The notes beneath the pieces were generated by a model. The model ran no database searches and was not told the origin of the DNA. It saw only the letters and a program-made list of their open reading frames with translations. A DNA stretch of 64,000 nucleotides from Anderseniella sp963700895 (GTDB lineage: Bacteria; Pseudomonadota; Alphaproteobacteria; Rhizobiales; Aestuariivirgaceae), in the NCBI GenBank assembly GCA_963700895.1, contig CAVOZI010000012.1, positions 124,001-188,000 of the forward strand. The letters are read 5' to 3'. A program made the translations under genes and the position numbers. Shown here one piece after another: positions 8,700-16,924 of this stretch. How positions within the stretch are numbered: position 1 is the first letter of the stretch; every line of letters begins with the position of its first letter.

Positions 8700-8757
8700 A
8701 CTGAAATCTCTCTTCGTTCGGTTGGATAGGTCTACCGGGCAGGAAACAGGAAGACGT

Positions 8758-10524
8758 TCATTTCTTGTCTTCGGGAAATCCGAACCACGGGCTCCAGTCA
8801 TCGCGGACGGAAACAATTCCCCCCTGCTTGGCATAAGCGTCGTAGAGCGCGATCATCCGGGCGAGGCGTTCCGGCTCGCTGGACTGCAGCGGCATTGTTT
8901 CGCCCGGGTCGTTGCGAATGTCATATAGATGCCATGCTCCATCACCGAACATTCCGGGCCGGACACGGATGGCCTTCCAATCGCCCTGCACGACATAGGA
9001 GTTGCCAAACAGTTCGAACGCGTACCAGTCATCTGCAGTCCGCGGCGAAGGCACGTCTCCTTCCAGGTATTTGCGCATCGATATGCCCGAGGGCGGGACA
9101 ATCTTGCGGTCGCCGAACTGATTGCCTGGATGGGCTATGCCAGCATAGTCGAGGATCGTCATCGGCAGGTCCTTGACTGTCGCGAACTCTGCTGTTCGCG
9201 CACCCTTGAGCGCAAAGGCACTATTGCGAGGCGGGACCACCAGCATGGGCACGCGCACGCCACCCTCACTGATGAACCATTTCCACCAGCTCAGCCCGCC
9301 GGTGGCCGAATCCGCCCAGTCGGTGCCAATGAACCCAAACATCTTGCCGCTGCCAACGTCGGCCATGTCCTTGCTGAAGAATGCATCGACAAATTTGTTG
9401 AAGGCCGGATGCGACAGCGTCCCGTCGTAGTCGATACCTTCTGGTCCATTGTCAGAGAGGTAGATGATCAGCGTGTTGTCCAGCCGCCCGGTTTCACGCA
9501 GGTGGTTGAGCAGGAGACCGATGTGGATGTCCTGGCTTTCGATCATCGCCGAATAGGTGGCCATCATCATCGCCTGGGTGCGCTTGTCCGCGTCGGAGAG
9601 GTCATCCCAGGAGCCCAGGAGGGGATTTGCCTCCCGGTTTGGCAAAGGCGCATCGGCAGGAATTATGCCCAGGCGTTTCTGGCGCTCCCAGAGGGCGCGC
9701 TTCAAGCCATCGAACCCGTGCTCGAGATAGTGGTCGACATATTTGCCGATCAACCAGTCGGGCGCCTGCACAGGCGCGTGGGGCGTGGTGAACGCAACAT
9801 AGGCAAAGAAGGGCTTCTCTGCACGGCGCGCCTCCTCCAGATAGCTGATCATCCGGCCGGTCCAAAGCGCGTCAGAGAAAACCCCGAGCGGGCGCTCGAC
9901 CCTCGCGCCATTCTCGAAATAGGGCTCTTCAGGAATGCGGCCAGCCTCAATGGCGGCGCGCTGCTCTGCGTCATTCATATCGACATGGAAGACCCCGGAA
10001 TTCCAGTGATTGGCACCGCCGGTCAGAATGGCATAACTGCGGTCAAAGCCCCATTCATGCGGACCCTGGCCGCCGTGGTGCGTGCCGCCCAGATGCCACT
10101 TGCCGGCCATCGCAGTGAAATAACCTTCTTGCTGCAGCAACTCCGCTATCGTGACAGTGGTCCGGGTGAGATAGGATTCATAGCCCGGCACGCCCTTGGC
10201 GGGCGGATACAGCGAGTAGTCGAAAGCCGCCAGGCCCACTTCCACCGGGTTGTTGCCTGTCATCAGCATCGCCCGCGTAATCGAGCACACGGGAGACGCG
10301 TGGAAGCGGGTGAACACGGCACCTTCGTTCGCGAGGCGGTCAAGATTGGGTGTGCGGGCAACCGAGCCGGTAAACCCCAGATCTCCAAATCCCGCGTCAT
10401 CAGCAACAATCAGCAACACGTTCGGCCTGCTGTCAGGGTTCTGAGCCTTCGCCGGAGCCAAAAATACGACTGTCGATACCGCCAAAGCCATGACGAGTGC
10501 TGGTACGCGACGAAGAAAATGCAT
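8758..10524 (-). CDS. arylsulfatase-family hydrolase with unusual CSITR active-site motif
   Basis: 588 residues starting at the ATG at 10524 (GGGAGG upstream). A signal peptide (VPALVMALAVSTVVFLAPAKA) sends it to the periplasm. The alkaline-phosphatase/sulfatase fold is clear: metal-binding VADDAGFGDLG (Asp42/43), TPNLDRLANEG, AGKWHLGG, FAYVAFTTPHAPVQAP and YLSDNGPEG. The formylglycine motif reads C80-S-I-T-R instead of Cys-x-Pro/Ala-x-Arg, so position three is Ile. The rest (SPVC...RAMLMTGNNP) is normal. Known formylglycine-generating enzymes favour Pro or Ala here, so maturation or activity may differ. The substrate is not predictable. It is the likely first gene of an operon with the hydrolase and the porin. 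Confidence 0.9.
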   Translation of the reverse strand: MHFLRRVPALVMALAVSTVVFLAPAKAQNPDSRPNVLLIVADDAGFGDLGFTGSVARTPNLDRLANEGAVFTRFHASPVCSITRAMLMTGNNPVEVGLAAFDYSLYPPAKGVPGYESYLTRTTVTIAELLQQEGYFTAMAGKWHLGGTHHGGQGPHEWGFDRSYAILTGGANHWNSGVFHVDMNDAEQRAAIEAGRIPEEPYFENGARVERPLGVFSDALWTGRMISYLEEARRAEKPFFAYVAFTTPHAPVQAPDWLIGKYVDHYLEHGFDGLKRALWERQKRLGIIPADAPLPNREANPLLGSWDDLSDADKRTQAMMMATYSAMIESQDIHIGLLLNHLRETGRLDNTLIIYLSDNGPEGIDYDGTLSHPAFNKFVDAFFSKDMADVGSGKMFGFIGTDWADSATGGLSWWKWFISEGGVRVPMLVVPPRNSAFALKGARTAEFATVKDLPMTILDYAGIAHPGNQFGDRKIVPPSGISMRKYLEGDVPSPRTADDWYAFELFGNSYVVQGDWKAIRVRPGMFGDGAWHLYDIRNDPGETMPLQSSEPERLARMIALYDAYAKQGGIVSVRDDWSPWFGFPEDKK

Positions 10525-10778
10525 CTTCAGATGCCTCCCTGGAAAGTTGGACACTTCTGCTAACCACCCCCGGCCGACGTTGGGTGCGTCGATGTCCGGC
10601 AAGCCAGCCTGTTCCAGCATTTCTCTGTCCCGGCGGACCATCAGGAACGTGAATTGGAAACGGGCTGATTTTCGGCAGGGTCTAGACGCACTGATGGGTG
10701 GCCCCCGTCTTGCTGGACTCAGTTTGATCCGAATGCTAATTATATGGTATCCGTATATTAGGATCCGGGGTAGTGTCC

Positions 10779-12072
10779 AGAATCTTTCGCACATTTTGTC
10801 AGGCGACGGCTCCGTGGGTTGAGGTTTGTTCCGCGTAGAGCAGCGCCATGTTCATGTACTTGCGGGTCGACCATTGGCTGCTTGCGATGTGCCGCAACCG
10901 CGCTGCTGCCAGGTTCAGGCAGCTTTGGCCGTCCGGAAAGGCGCCGACCACCCGGGTTCGCCGGCGGATTTCCTTCATGATGCGCTCTAACGGATTGTTG
11001 GTCCTGATCTTCAGCCAATGGCTGTCGGGGAAACTGTAGTAGCTCAGCGTCTCATCAATGTGCGCCTCGACGAGATCGGCAGCTTTGCCCAGCTTGTGGC
11101 GGCGCAGCTCGTCGATGACCGCAGCGGCCTTCTCCTGCGCCGCCTCCCGGCTTTCCTGGGCATGGATCGCCTTCAGCATATGGCTGATCTCCCGCACCTT
11201 CGTCGTCGGCACATGGCTGAACACATTGCGGTAGAAATGCACCATGCAGCGCTGCCAGCGGGCGTCGGGCAGGTAGTCAGCGATGCTTTCGATCAGGCCG
11301 CGGCAGGCGTCCGAGATGATCAGCTGCACGCCGCACAGGCCCCGGTCGACCAGGTGGCGCAGAAAGGCCGCCCAGCCGGAATTGTCCTCCTTGGCCCCCT
11401 CGCAGATGCCGAGGATCTCGCGATAGCCCTCAGAATTGACCGCGCTGGCCACCAGCAGCGACACATTGCGCACCTCGCCAGCCCAGGTCCGCTTCATGAC
11501 GATCCCGTCGAGATACAGGTAGGGATGCTCGCCCTCGATCGGACGGTTCCGCCATTCCTCGATCTTGACGTAGATCTTCTTGTTGAGGTTCGACACCGTG
11601 CCGGGACTTACCCGTGTGCCCCACAGCGCCTCGGTGATGTCCTCGACACGCCGCACCGACACAACCGGCCAGATACATCTCGATCAAGGCTTCCTCGACC
11701 GAACTCTCCCGGCGCCGATAACGCTCGATGATGGCTGTCTCAAACGTCTGACGTCGCAGCTTCGGAACCTTCAGCTTGACCTCGCCAGCCTTGGTATGCA
11801 GCGCCCGCTCATAACTGCCGGCCCGTGTGTCCTGACGGCCCTCTCTGCGCTCATAACGCCCGGCACCACAAAGCTGGTCGGCTTCCGCGTCAAGCATCGC
11901 GTTCAGCGCCTCTTCGAGCGTGCCACGCACCATCTCGCCAAGGTGATCCCTGATCCGCGCTTCGTCGATCCGGATCACCTGACCCATACCTGCGTCCTTC
12001 TCTTCATCCATCTCGTCGCTCCTTCCATCACTGTAGAAAAAGCCGTCAATCCTGAAAGTGCGAAAGATTCTT
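10779..12072 (-). mobile_element. IS256-family insertion sequence, degraded
   Basis: Inverted ends share AGAATCTTTCGCAC (10779-10792, and its complement at 12058-12071) around a frameshifted transposase. Beyond this core the two ends differ and no 8-9 bp target duplication is visible, so one end has probably suffered a rearrangement. It abuts a truncated secreted-protein gene on the right. Confidence 0.85.
10799..12011 (-). pseudogene. IS256-family transposase, single frameshift
   Basis: The N-terminal part (12011 down to about 11665) contains GTLEEALNAMLDAEADQLCGAGRYER, and the C-terminal part (11662-10799) continues in another frame with VSVRRVEDITEALWG. One extra base near 11664 (GGTTGTG in place of GGTGTG on the coding strand) breaks the frame exactly where EMYLAGVSVRRVED is expected. 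The DDE residues are present in LYLDGIVMKR, LIISDACRGL and the NNPLERIMKEIRRRTRVVG block. The total of about 400 residues would be normal for the family. It is inactive unless the shift is bypassed. Confidence 0.88.
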
Positions 12073-12085
12073 TACGTTATCGCAT

Positions 12086-12200
12086 TGAAGCCCCGACCAC
12101 AGAATAAGCTCCGTCAATGTCAGCAATATTGTAGAGATTGCGGACCTCACCAAACAGGCTCACTTTGGCCAACCCGATAACAAGACCTGCGCTGAGCTGG
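12086..12200 (-). pseudogene. fragment of the secreted Gly-rich protein found complete at 40307
   Basis: The reverse strand encodes LSAGLVIGLAKVSLFGEVRNLY and then NIADIDGAYSVVGASM, nearly identical to residues of the intact protein at 40307-40759. The match stops beside the IS256 end on one side and just before a terminator on the other. Only about 38 codons survive. Confidence 0.85.
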
Positions 12201-12248
12201 ACAGTCTTACCCTTTAGAAATCCCCCGCATTCTCCCTGAGCATCTCTT

Positions 12249-12273
12249 CCCCGGGTCACAAGCCCGGGGTTTT
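12249..12273 (+). terminator. rho-independent terminator
   Basis: The stem CCCCGGG/CCCGGGG with a 7-base loop is followed by TTTT at 12270-12273. It reads on the plus strand, insulating the DUF5681 gene promoter from upstream transcription. Confidence 0.75.
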
Positions 12274-12330
12274 GCTTTGGCACCTGGTGACGCCGACTTG
12301 ATGCAGTTCCAGAGATTGATGCGTTGCCCC

Positions 12331-12360
12331 AAATCACGGTATATTTGTGTGTGTACAAAT
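12331..12360 (+). promoter_or_regulatory. conserved promoter/operator block upstream of DUF5681 gene (copy A)
   Basis: AAATCACGGTATATTTGT here is shared with 39386-39403 upstream of the second DUF5681 gene, although the flanks differ. A further ACAAAT at 12355-12360 forms an inverted repeat with ATTTGT. Conservation between two copies suggests a shared promoter or repressor site. Confidence 0.55.
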
Positions 12361-12417
12361 GATCAGGACAAGCACCCCTGAACCATCTGCCATCAGGCAT
12401 GAACAGGAGATACCGAA

Positions 12418-12744
12418 ATGGGCGAGGTGACAAAGATCAGGGATCCCAACGGGCGCTTCGTTCCCGGTGTCTCTGGAAATCCGCAAGGCCGTCCTGGCCT
12501 TGATCCCGAGGTCAAGGCGATCCTGTCGGCCGCAGCCCCGGCTGCCGCTGCGAAGCTGGTGGAGCTGGCACAGTCGGATGACCCCCGCGTGGCCACTGTG
12601 GCCTCTCAGTCCATCCTGGACCGGCTCTATGGCAAGCCCGCCACGTCAACGGACCTCAAGGTGCGGGGTATGGACAACGCCGCGCTGCATCACGCGGTGC
12701 TGATGCAGTTGAGTTCTGCCATCAAGGACGGGGTTGAGGAATAG
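12418..12744 (+). CDS. DUF5681 domain protein (copy A)
   Basis: 108 residues. The N-terminal GRFVPGVSGNPQGRPG matches the DUF5681 signature seen in small proteins of phages and mobile elements, often near terminase or recombinase genes. The rest is helical (PEVKAILSAAAPAAAAKLVELAQ, then VATVASQSILDRLYGKPA). The protein is closely similar to that at 39472 and to a fragment at 32144. AACAGGAG lies upstream of the ATG. The last 23 bp overlap the 3' end of the convergent recombinase gene. Function unknown; a DNA-binding or packaging accessory role is only a guess. Confidence 0.8.
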   Translation: MGEVTKIRDPNGRFVPGVSGNPQGRPGLDPEVKAILSAAAPAAAAKLVELAQSDDPRVATVASQSILDRLYGKPATSTDLKVRGMDNAALHHAVLMQLSSAIKDGVEE

Positions 12745-13294
12745 GCGGGGCTTTCAGGACCTTGTAGATCATTCCCCGACTGCAACCCACCTGCTCAGCT
12801 ATAGCCGTAGCTCCCATGCCATCAGCATGGAGCTTCCTGATGGCCTCGTGGTCCAGCGATGGCGGCCTGCCTTTGTAGATGCCCTTCTTCTTGGCCTTCT
12901 CAATGCCGTCCCTCTGCCGTTCCCTGATGAAGCCCAGTTCCATCTCACCGACCATGCCCAGCACGGTCAGCACGATCTTGCCCATGGGACCCTCGGTTGA
13001 GACGGGAGGCTCCAGCACTCTCAGATGAGCGCCTTTCTGCTCCAGCTCATGGGCGATGTTCAGGACGTCACGTGTATTGCGTCCCAGGCGGTCGAGCTTG
13101 GTGACCGTGAGAGTGTCGCCTTCTCTGATGAAATCGAGAATGGTCTCTAGCTCCGAACGGCCATCACGGGACCGGCCTGACACCTTCTCTGTCCTGATGG
13201 TGGTGCATCCAGCTGTCTTGAGCTTGTCCAGCTGGGTATCTGTGGATTGACTGAGGGATGAGACGCGGGCGTACCCGAAGTGTGTATGAGGCAT
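12722..13294 (-). CDS. serine recombinase (resolvase/invertase family), copy A
   Basis: A 190-residue small serine recombinase. The catalytic Ser is in FGYARVSSLSQSTDTQ, with the downstream Arg-containing loop TKLDRLGRNTRDVL, the E-helix LGFIRERQRDGIEKAKKKG and a C-terminal HTH (GATAIAEQVGCSRGMIYKVL). The length fits the resolvase/DNA-invertase group. The start codon lies inside an 11-bp perfect inverted repeat (13288-13298 and 13326-13336) that is a good candidate for its binding site. It differs clearly from the recombinase at 40992, although both sit in the same gene module. Confidence 0.93.
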   Translation of the reverse strand: MPHTHFGYARVSSLSQSTDTQLDKLKTAGCTTIRTEKVSGRSRDGRSELETILDFIREGDTLTVTKLDRLGRNTRDVLNIAHELEQKGAHLRVLEPPVSTEGPMGKIVLTVLGMVGEMELGFIRERQRDGIEKAKKKGIYKGRPPSLDHEAIRKLHADGMGATAIAEQVGCSRGMIYKVLKAPPIPQPRP

Positions 13295-13336
13295 AGTGAT
13301 CAGCTCCGAGGAGAAACAATGTGTACACTATGCCTC
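13288..13336. promoter_or_regulatory. inverted-repeat site at the recombinase start (candidate res/operator)
   Basis: GAGGCATAGTG and CACTATGCCTC form an 11-bp perfect inverted repeat separated by 27 bases, covering the start codon and ribosome site. GTGTACAC (13321-13328), itself a palindrome, overlaps the second arm. Confidence 0.6.
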
Positions 13337-13508
13337 TTAGACCCTTGGGCGAGACGTGTCAATTAATCCGATTTATACCCTAATTACACATTCCTTCCGA
13401 TCGCAGTAGACGTTCACCATGAGTATACCCAAAGTTCACAGTCCAAGGCCTGACCGCCGGGTTAACCCACACCAACAGTTGGTCATAGGGGGTAGGGTTG
13501 GTGAACAT

Positions 13509-13577
13509 GTTGGCATCAGCCGGGCCAGCGTGTTCCGTATCCTCAAGGACGCACGGGACAAGGTGGCCGCAGAATAG
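13509..13577 (+). pseudogene. 3' end of a second serine recombinase (remnant)
   Basis: 22 codons plus a stop encode VGISRASVFRILKDARDKVA and two more residues, matching the end of the intact recombinase at 40992-41561. The upstream part is gone. Confidence 0.85.
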
Positions 13578-13800
13578 ACCAACCCTTGCATACCCCCCCG
13601 GGGTAGGCATGGGTCCCTCGGGTGCAGGTCTATATCGGAGGGTGCCTCTCGATCCGGCCGACAATCACTCAGCCGGCAATGATCTCGACCGACTTATCAA
13701 GCCTGTGAGGAACTTCCGCATTACCCCCAACAACGAACTCTTTCCAGGAAAGCGCGGAGAGTCTGCAATGTGCCAGAACCTGCCGCCAGCTATCCTTGGA
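13578..13800 (+). repeat. conserved non-coding tail of the recombinase module, copy A
   Basis: This aligns by eye with 41562-41780: CATGGGTCCCTCGGG, GCAGGTC, CCTCTCG, CAATCAC, then GAACTTCCGCATTACCCCC and AACAACG-ACTCTTTC. No open frame is shared, so the conservation is of DNA or RNA, not protein. The part up to 13848 shows nothing further. Confidence 0.7.
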
Positions 13801-13848
13801 GATCATTCCATTTACACCGCAAACTTGGCACTTGGCGCTCCCGCGCAT

Positions 13849-15519
13849 CTACTCTGCGGCAACTGCCTTCATGGCCGCCTGAGCGCAATGACAGGAGGCA
13901 CCAACCGGCAGATCGGAGCGGGCTGCGGCCAGCTTCAGACGCTGAGCAATTAGTTTCGCTTCTGCCGTGTTGCCAGCACCGCGCTGCCGTAGGCATTCGT
14001 CTAGACCCTTGAGGCTCCAGATATTGTCAGGGTGAATGCAGGCGCGGGGCAAATCGCCGGCAAGGCCGAGATCCTCGCGGTAGGCCTGCTCCGCAAGCTC
14101 AATCCTGCCTTGTTCAAGTGCCAGTGCGCCCAGCGCGTGACGTACGGGCTGGATCCAGCCCCAAGGCTCGTCATAGGCCAGCGCATCCTCCAGTTCGATC
14201 GCCTTCTGGAGATGGGAGAAGGCCTTGTCGTGATTACCCTTCCGGTACTCCAGTTCACCGTCCAGCATCTGTTCGGCAACGTCGAGCAGATCGATGCATC
14301 GGTTGTTATGGAGATAGCGGCTTTCAGGCACCTTGGCGCGCGCCTCCATGAACTTTACCCGCTCTGCCTCTGACTTTGCCACTTCGCCCAACGCAGCGTG
14401 GGCCACGGCCTTGGCGTAGTGCAGCGAGGCAGTTGTGTTGCAGTAGAGGCGCTGATCTTCAGGTAGCGGTTCGGCAATGATGTCGCGCCAGCGGCCGAAG
14501 CGGATCTGCACATGGGTCTTCATGGAGATATAGCTCTCGAGGAAATCTGCCATGGGCGGGCTTTCCAGCTTCATGAGCTCCACTGGGATTTCGCTGATCA
14601 TCTCCTGCGCTGCAGCCATGGCCGGTTCGTATTGGCCGAGGAACATCGCGCCGTATATGGCGAAATGGTAATTGTGGACGCGGTACGCAGTGTAGAAGTT
14701 CATCCTTCCCTGCTTTTCGGCGACCTTCAGGTCGGCCTCGATCCCCTTCTGGTTCCAGTGCAGTGCGTCGCGGTATTCGCCGCATTGAATGTCGATGTGG
14801 GTCGGCATGTGGACAAGGTGGCCAGCATCCGGCACCAGTTCGCGCAGCCGATCACTGGCCATGAGAGCCTTTTCCGGGGTAGGCGACATCTCCATCAGGT
14901 GGACGTAGAGGTGGAGGATGCCGGGGTGAACGCGTCCTGCCGGCGTGTCGACGAATTTCTCCAGCACCCTTTGTGCCTCGACCGTGGCAGCCCCCTCAGC
15001 AACTGTGTTTTTCCAGATGTCCCACATTTTCCATGGGGTCTGGTTCAGTATTGCTTCGGCATAAACGGTGGCGACCTCGATGTTTTCAGGATGAGCGTTG
15101 TAAGCCTTCTTCATCTCGGCTGCGAAGGCATCGTTCCACTGAGCCTGCTCCTCAATCGGCTCGCGCTGAGGGTATCGGGCCGACAACGCTTCGATAAGAG
15201 CTCGTTCGATGGGGGTAACTTTACCGGCCAGCGCTAGCGCAGCCTGTGTGTTGTCATAGGCGGTGCCCAGAGCACTGGACTTCGTGTCCGGATCCATCAT
15301 CCACCACTCGAAATTATAATTCGGACCGGCAGCATAGGCGACGCCCCAATGGGCCATGGCGCAGTCAGGATCGTGCTCCAGGGCCTTCTGGAAACATTCG
15401 ATGGCCAGTTCGTGGTTGTAGGAGTACGTCCAGACCAGGCCACGGTCGAACCAGAGTTGAGCGTCAGGAGCACTCGTGGTGATTTTCCGCGAGTAGACAT
15501 CGATGTTGAAGTAATCCAT
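13849..15519 (-). CDS. tetratricopeptide-repeat protein
   Basis: 556 residues from the ATG at 15519 (GGGAG upstream), cytoplasmic by the absence of a signal. It begins MDYFNIDVYSRKITTSAPDAQLWFDRGL and continues with TPR-like helices (AIECFQKALEHDPDCAMAHW, ALHWNQKGIEADLKVAEK, AFSHLQKAIELEDALAY). The front half resembles TPR proteins encoded with oxidoreductases and amidohydrolases in proteobacteria. No catalytic domain is seen. A CHC pair occurs near the C-terminus. It is transcribed with the PPOX and DUF4242 genes but separated by a 368-bp gap, so it may have its own promoter. Confidence 0.8.
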   Translation of the reverse strand: MDYFNIDVYSRKITTSAPDAQLWFDRGLVWTYSYNHELAIECFQKALEHDPDCAMAHWGVAYAAGPNYNFEWWMMDPDTKSSALGTAYDNTQAALALAGKVTPIERALIEALSARYPQREPIEEQAQWNDAFAAEMKKAYNAHPENIEVATVYAEAILNQTPWKMWDIWKNTVAEGAATVEAQRVLEKFVDTPAGRVHPGILHLYVHLMEMSPTPEKALMASDRLRELVPDAGHLVHMPTHIDIQCGEYRDALHWNQKGIEADLKVAEKQGRMNFYTAYRVHNYHFAIYGAMFLGQYEPAMAAAQEMISEIPVELMKLESPPMADFLESYISMKTHVQIRFGRWRDIIAEPLPEDQRLYCNTTASLHYAKAVAHAALGEVAKSEAERVKFMEARAKVPESRYLHNNRCIDLLDVAEQMLDGELEYRKGNHDKAFSHLQKAIELEDALAYDEPWGWIQPVRHALGALALEQGRIELAEQAYREDLGLAGDLPRACIHPDNIWSLKGLDECLRQRGAGNTAEAKLIAQRLKLAAARSDLPVGASCHCAQAAMKAVAAE

Positions 15520-15887
15520 GACACGTTTCTCCCTGAAATCTGTGGTCGTCCGCTTCCTTACCGAAGTGAGTGCCTTTACTGGCACGTCTTTGCTGCAGTC
15601 GTAATTTCAGCGTGAGCCCCATGAATGTGACGGTCAAGCCGCAATTCAACTTCACATGCCGCCGGTCTTGCATCGAGGTGTCGATATCCGCTTTGCCTCC
15701 GAGAACAGGTTGGTCGCCGAACCGGGCCCATAGTCCGCTGTGCTCCCGAAAGCTGCCCATTTCTGAAGCGAGTCGGGGAGTTTGTTATGTGCTAGCAAGA
15801 GACGGTTCAGACATCACGCCGCCAAGGTCGGCTATGCGGACGAAGCGGACGCGCTGGTCAGAACACTCGAAGGCCGCTTCGGGCGAC
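15520..15887. other. intergenic stretch with a degenerate dispersed repeat
   Basis: No supported gene. Bases about 15715-15800 contain AGTCCGCTGTGCTCCCGAAA and GCTGCC, a weak match to the dispersed repeat at 35549-35665. Confidence 0.4.
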
Positions 15888-16487
15888 CTATCTCATCCGC
15901 TCCGGTTTCATCTTCTCGGGCAGTACGTCGGCAAAGCTATCGCCCCAGGGCGCTTTGCCGACATCATCGGACTCGCATCTCGGCGTATAGCTGGACTGTT
16001 CTACGACGGCCATCTTGTGAACATTGCGGGGGCAGTTGGGATGGATGTCCCTGATCTTAACGCGCACCGCGAATTGCGCAGCGCGCACGCTGCTGAAGGC
16101 TGGGTGATCGTCGAGGATCTCTGCGCTGCCGTTGATCCGCATCCGCTTCTGCGCTTCGAAGTCGATGAATAAAAGCCCGACTTTGCCCATTTCGGCGATA
16201 TTTCCCGCCGAAAGGAAAAGCCCATTTCCTTCGTAGACGGGGAAAATCACCGTAGTGTCATCTTCAATGTGAACGAAACCGCGCGGGCCACCCTTGTAGC
16301 TGCACTGGGGTTGGCCGTCACCGTCCACGGTCGCGAGGAAGAAGAACATCGCGTTCTCAATGATTCTCCGGTCGCTTTCGCTTAACACGTCGTGAAACGC
16401 TACTTGGAGAACCCGATCCGCGAGCCGTTCGGTTTCAAACCTTTTCTGGAACGCCCGCATCTGGGGCGTGAGTTCAACTTTGCTCAT
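15888..16487 (-). CDS. pyridoxamine 5'-phosphate oxidase-family (PPOX) protein
   Basis: A 199-residue split-barrel flavoprotein-like protein. ENAMFFFLATVDGDGQPQCS, GGPRGFVHI, TVIFPVYEGNGLFLSAGNI and VGLLFIDFEAQKRMRINGSA are the usual strands and loops that bind FMN, F420 or haem in this superfamily. The exact cofactor cannot be told. It follows the DUF4242 gene by 20 bp on the same strand. A role in redox detoxification or in the same catabolic programme is inferred from the nearby nitronate monooxygenase and regulators. Confidence 0.88.
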   Translation of the reverse strand: MSKVELTPQMRAFQKRFETERLADRVLQVAFHDVLSESDRRIIENAMFFFLATVDGDGQPQCSYKGGPRGFVHIEDDTTVIFPVYEGNGLFLSAGNIAEMGKVGLLFIDFEAQKRMRINGSAEILDDHPAFSSVRAAQFAVRVKIRDIHPNCPRNVHKMAVVEQSSYTPRCESDDVGKAPWGDSFADVLPEKMKPERMR

Positions 16488-16507
16488 CCATTTTCCCCTG
16501 GGACTTG

Positions 16508-16783
16508 TCAGGACTTGGCAGATGCAGGGTCCATGACCCGATCGACCGGATAGATGGCCGTGATCGGGATGCCGCTGAGCTCAGAGTGCTCGCGGATCAC
16601 GACCTCGTCCTCAGCGAGGTAGATGCAGAAGATCTTGTCGCCTGCGACATGGCTGTGCTGCCATTGCACACGAGGCGCCAACTGAGCCAACGCCGCGTTG
16701 GAGTTCTTTGCGGCCTCCCTCGCTTCCAGGTCGCTCATCGCTCCCGCACCTGGAACGTCCCTCTCGATCATGTACTTCTGCAT
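16508..16783 (-). CDS. DUF4242 (SCO4226-like) small protein
   Basis: 91 residues. MQKYMIERDVPGAG, ALAQLAPRVQWQHSHVAGDKIFCIYLAEDEVVIREHSELSG and PITAIYPVDRVMDP give the DUF4242 ferredoxin-like fold, whose Streptomyces member SCO4226 binds nickel. The family is common beside oxidoreductases. AGGAGG on the reverse strand sits just before the ATG. It is first in a two- or three-gene minus-strand run and diverges from the HxlR regulator at 16925, which is a plausible local regulator. Confidence 0.88.
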   Translation of the reverse strand: MQKYMIERDVPGAGAMSDLEAREAAKNSNAALAQLAPRVQWQHSHVAGDKIFCIYLAEDEVVIREHSELSGIPITAIYPVDRVMDPASAKS

Positions 16784-16924
16784 ATTGTCCTCCTGTGGCC
16801 TGGCAGATCCGACTGCCGGACTATCACGGAGCCTGCGACTCGATTGGCGATCAAACCAGTCCGGAATTCGAACTGGCGCTGTGCTTGGGGTCGTGTATCG
16901 TGACAGACCTTGAGCGGTGAGGCC

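Noticed and set aside
8929..10563. 544-codon plus-strand frame opposite the first sulfatase
   Set aside because: Antisense shadow; the sulfatase motifs are on the minus strand.
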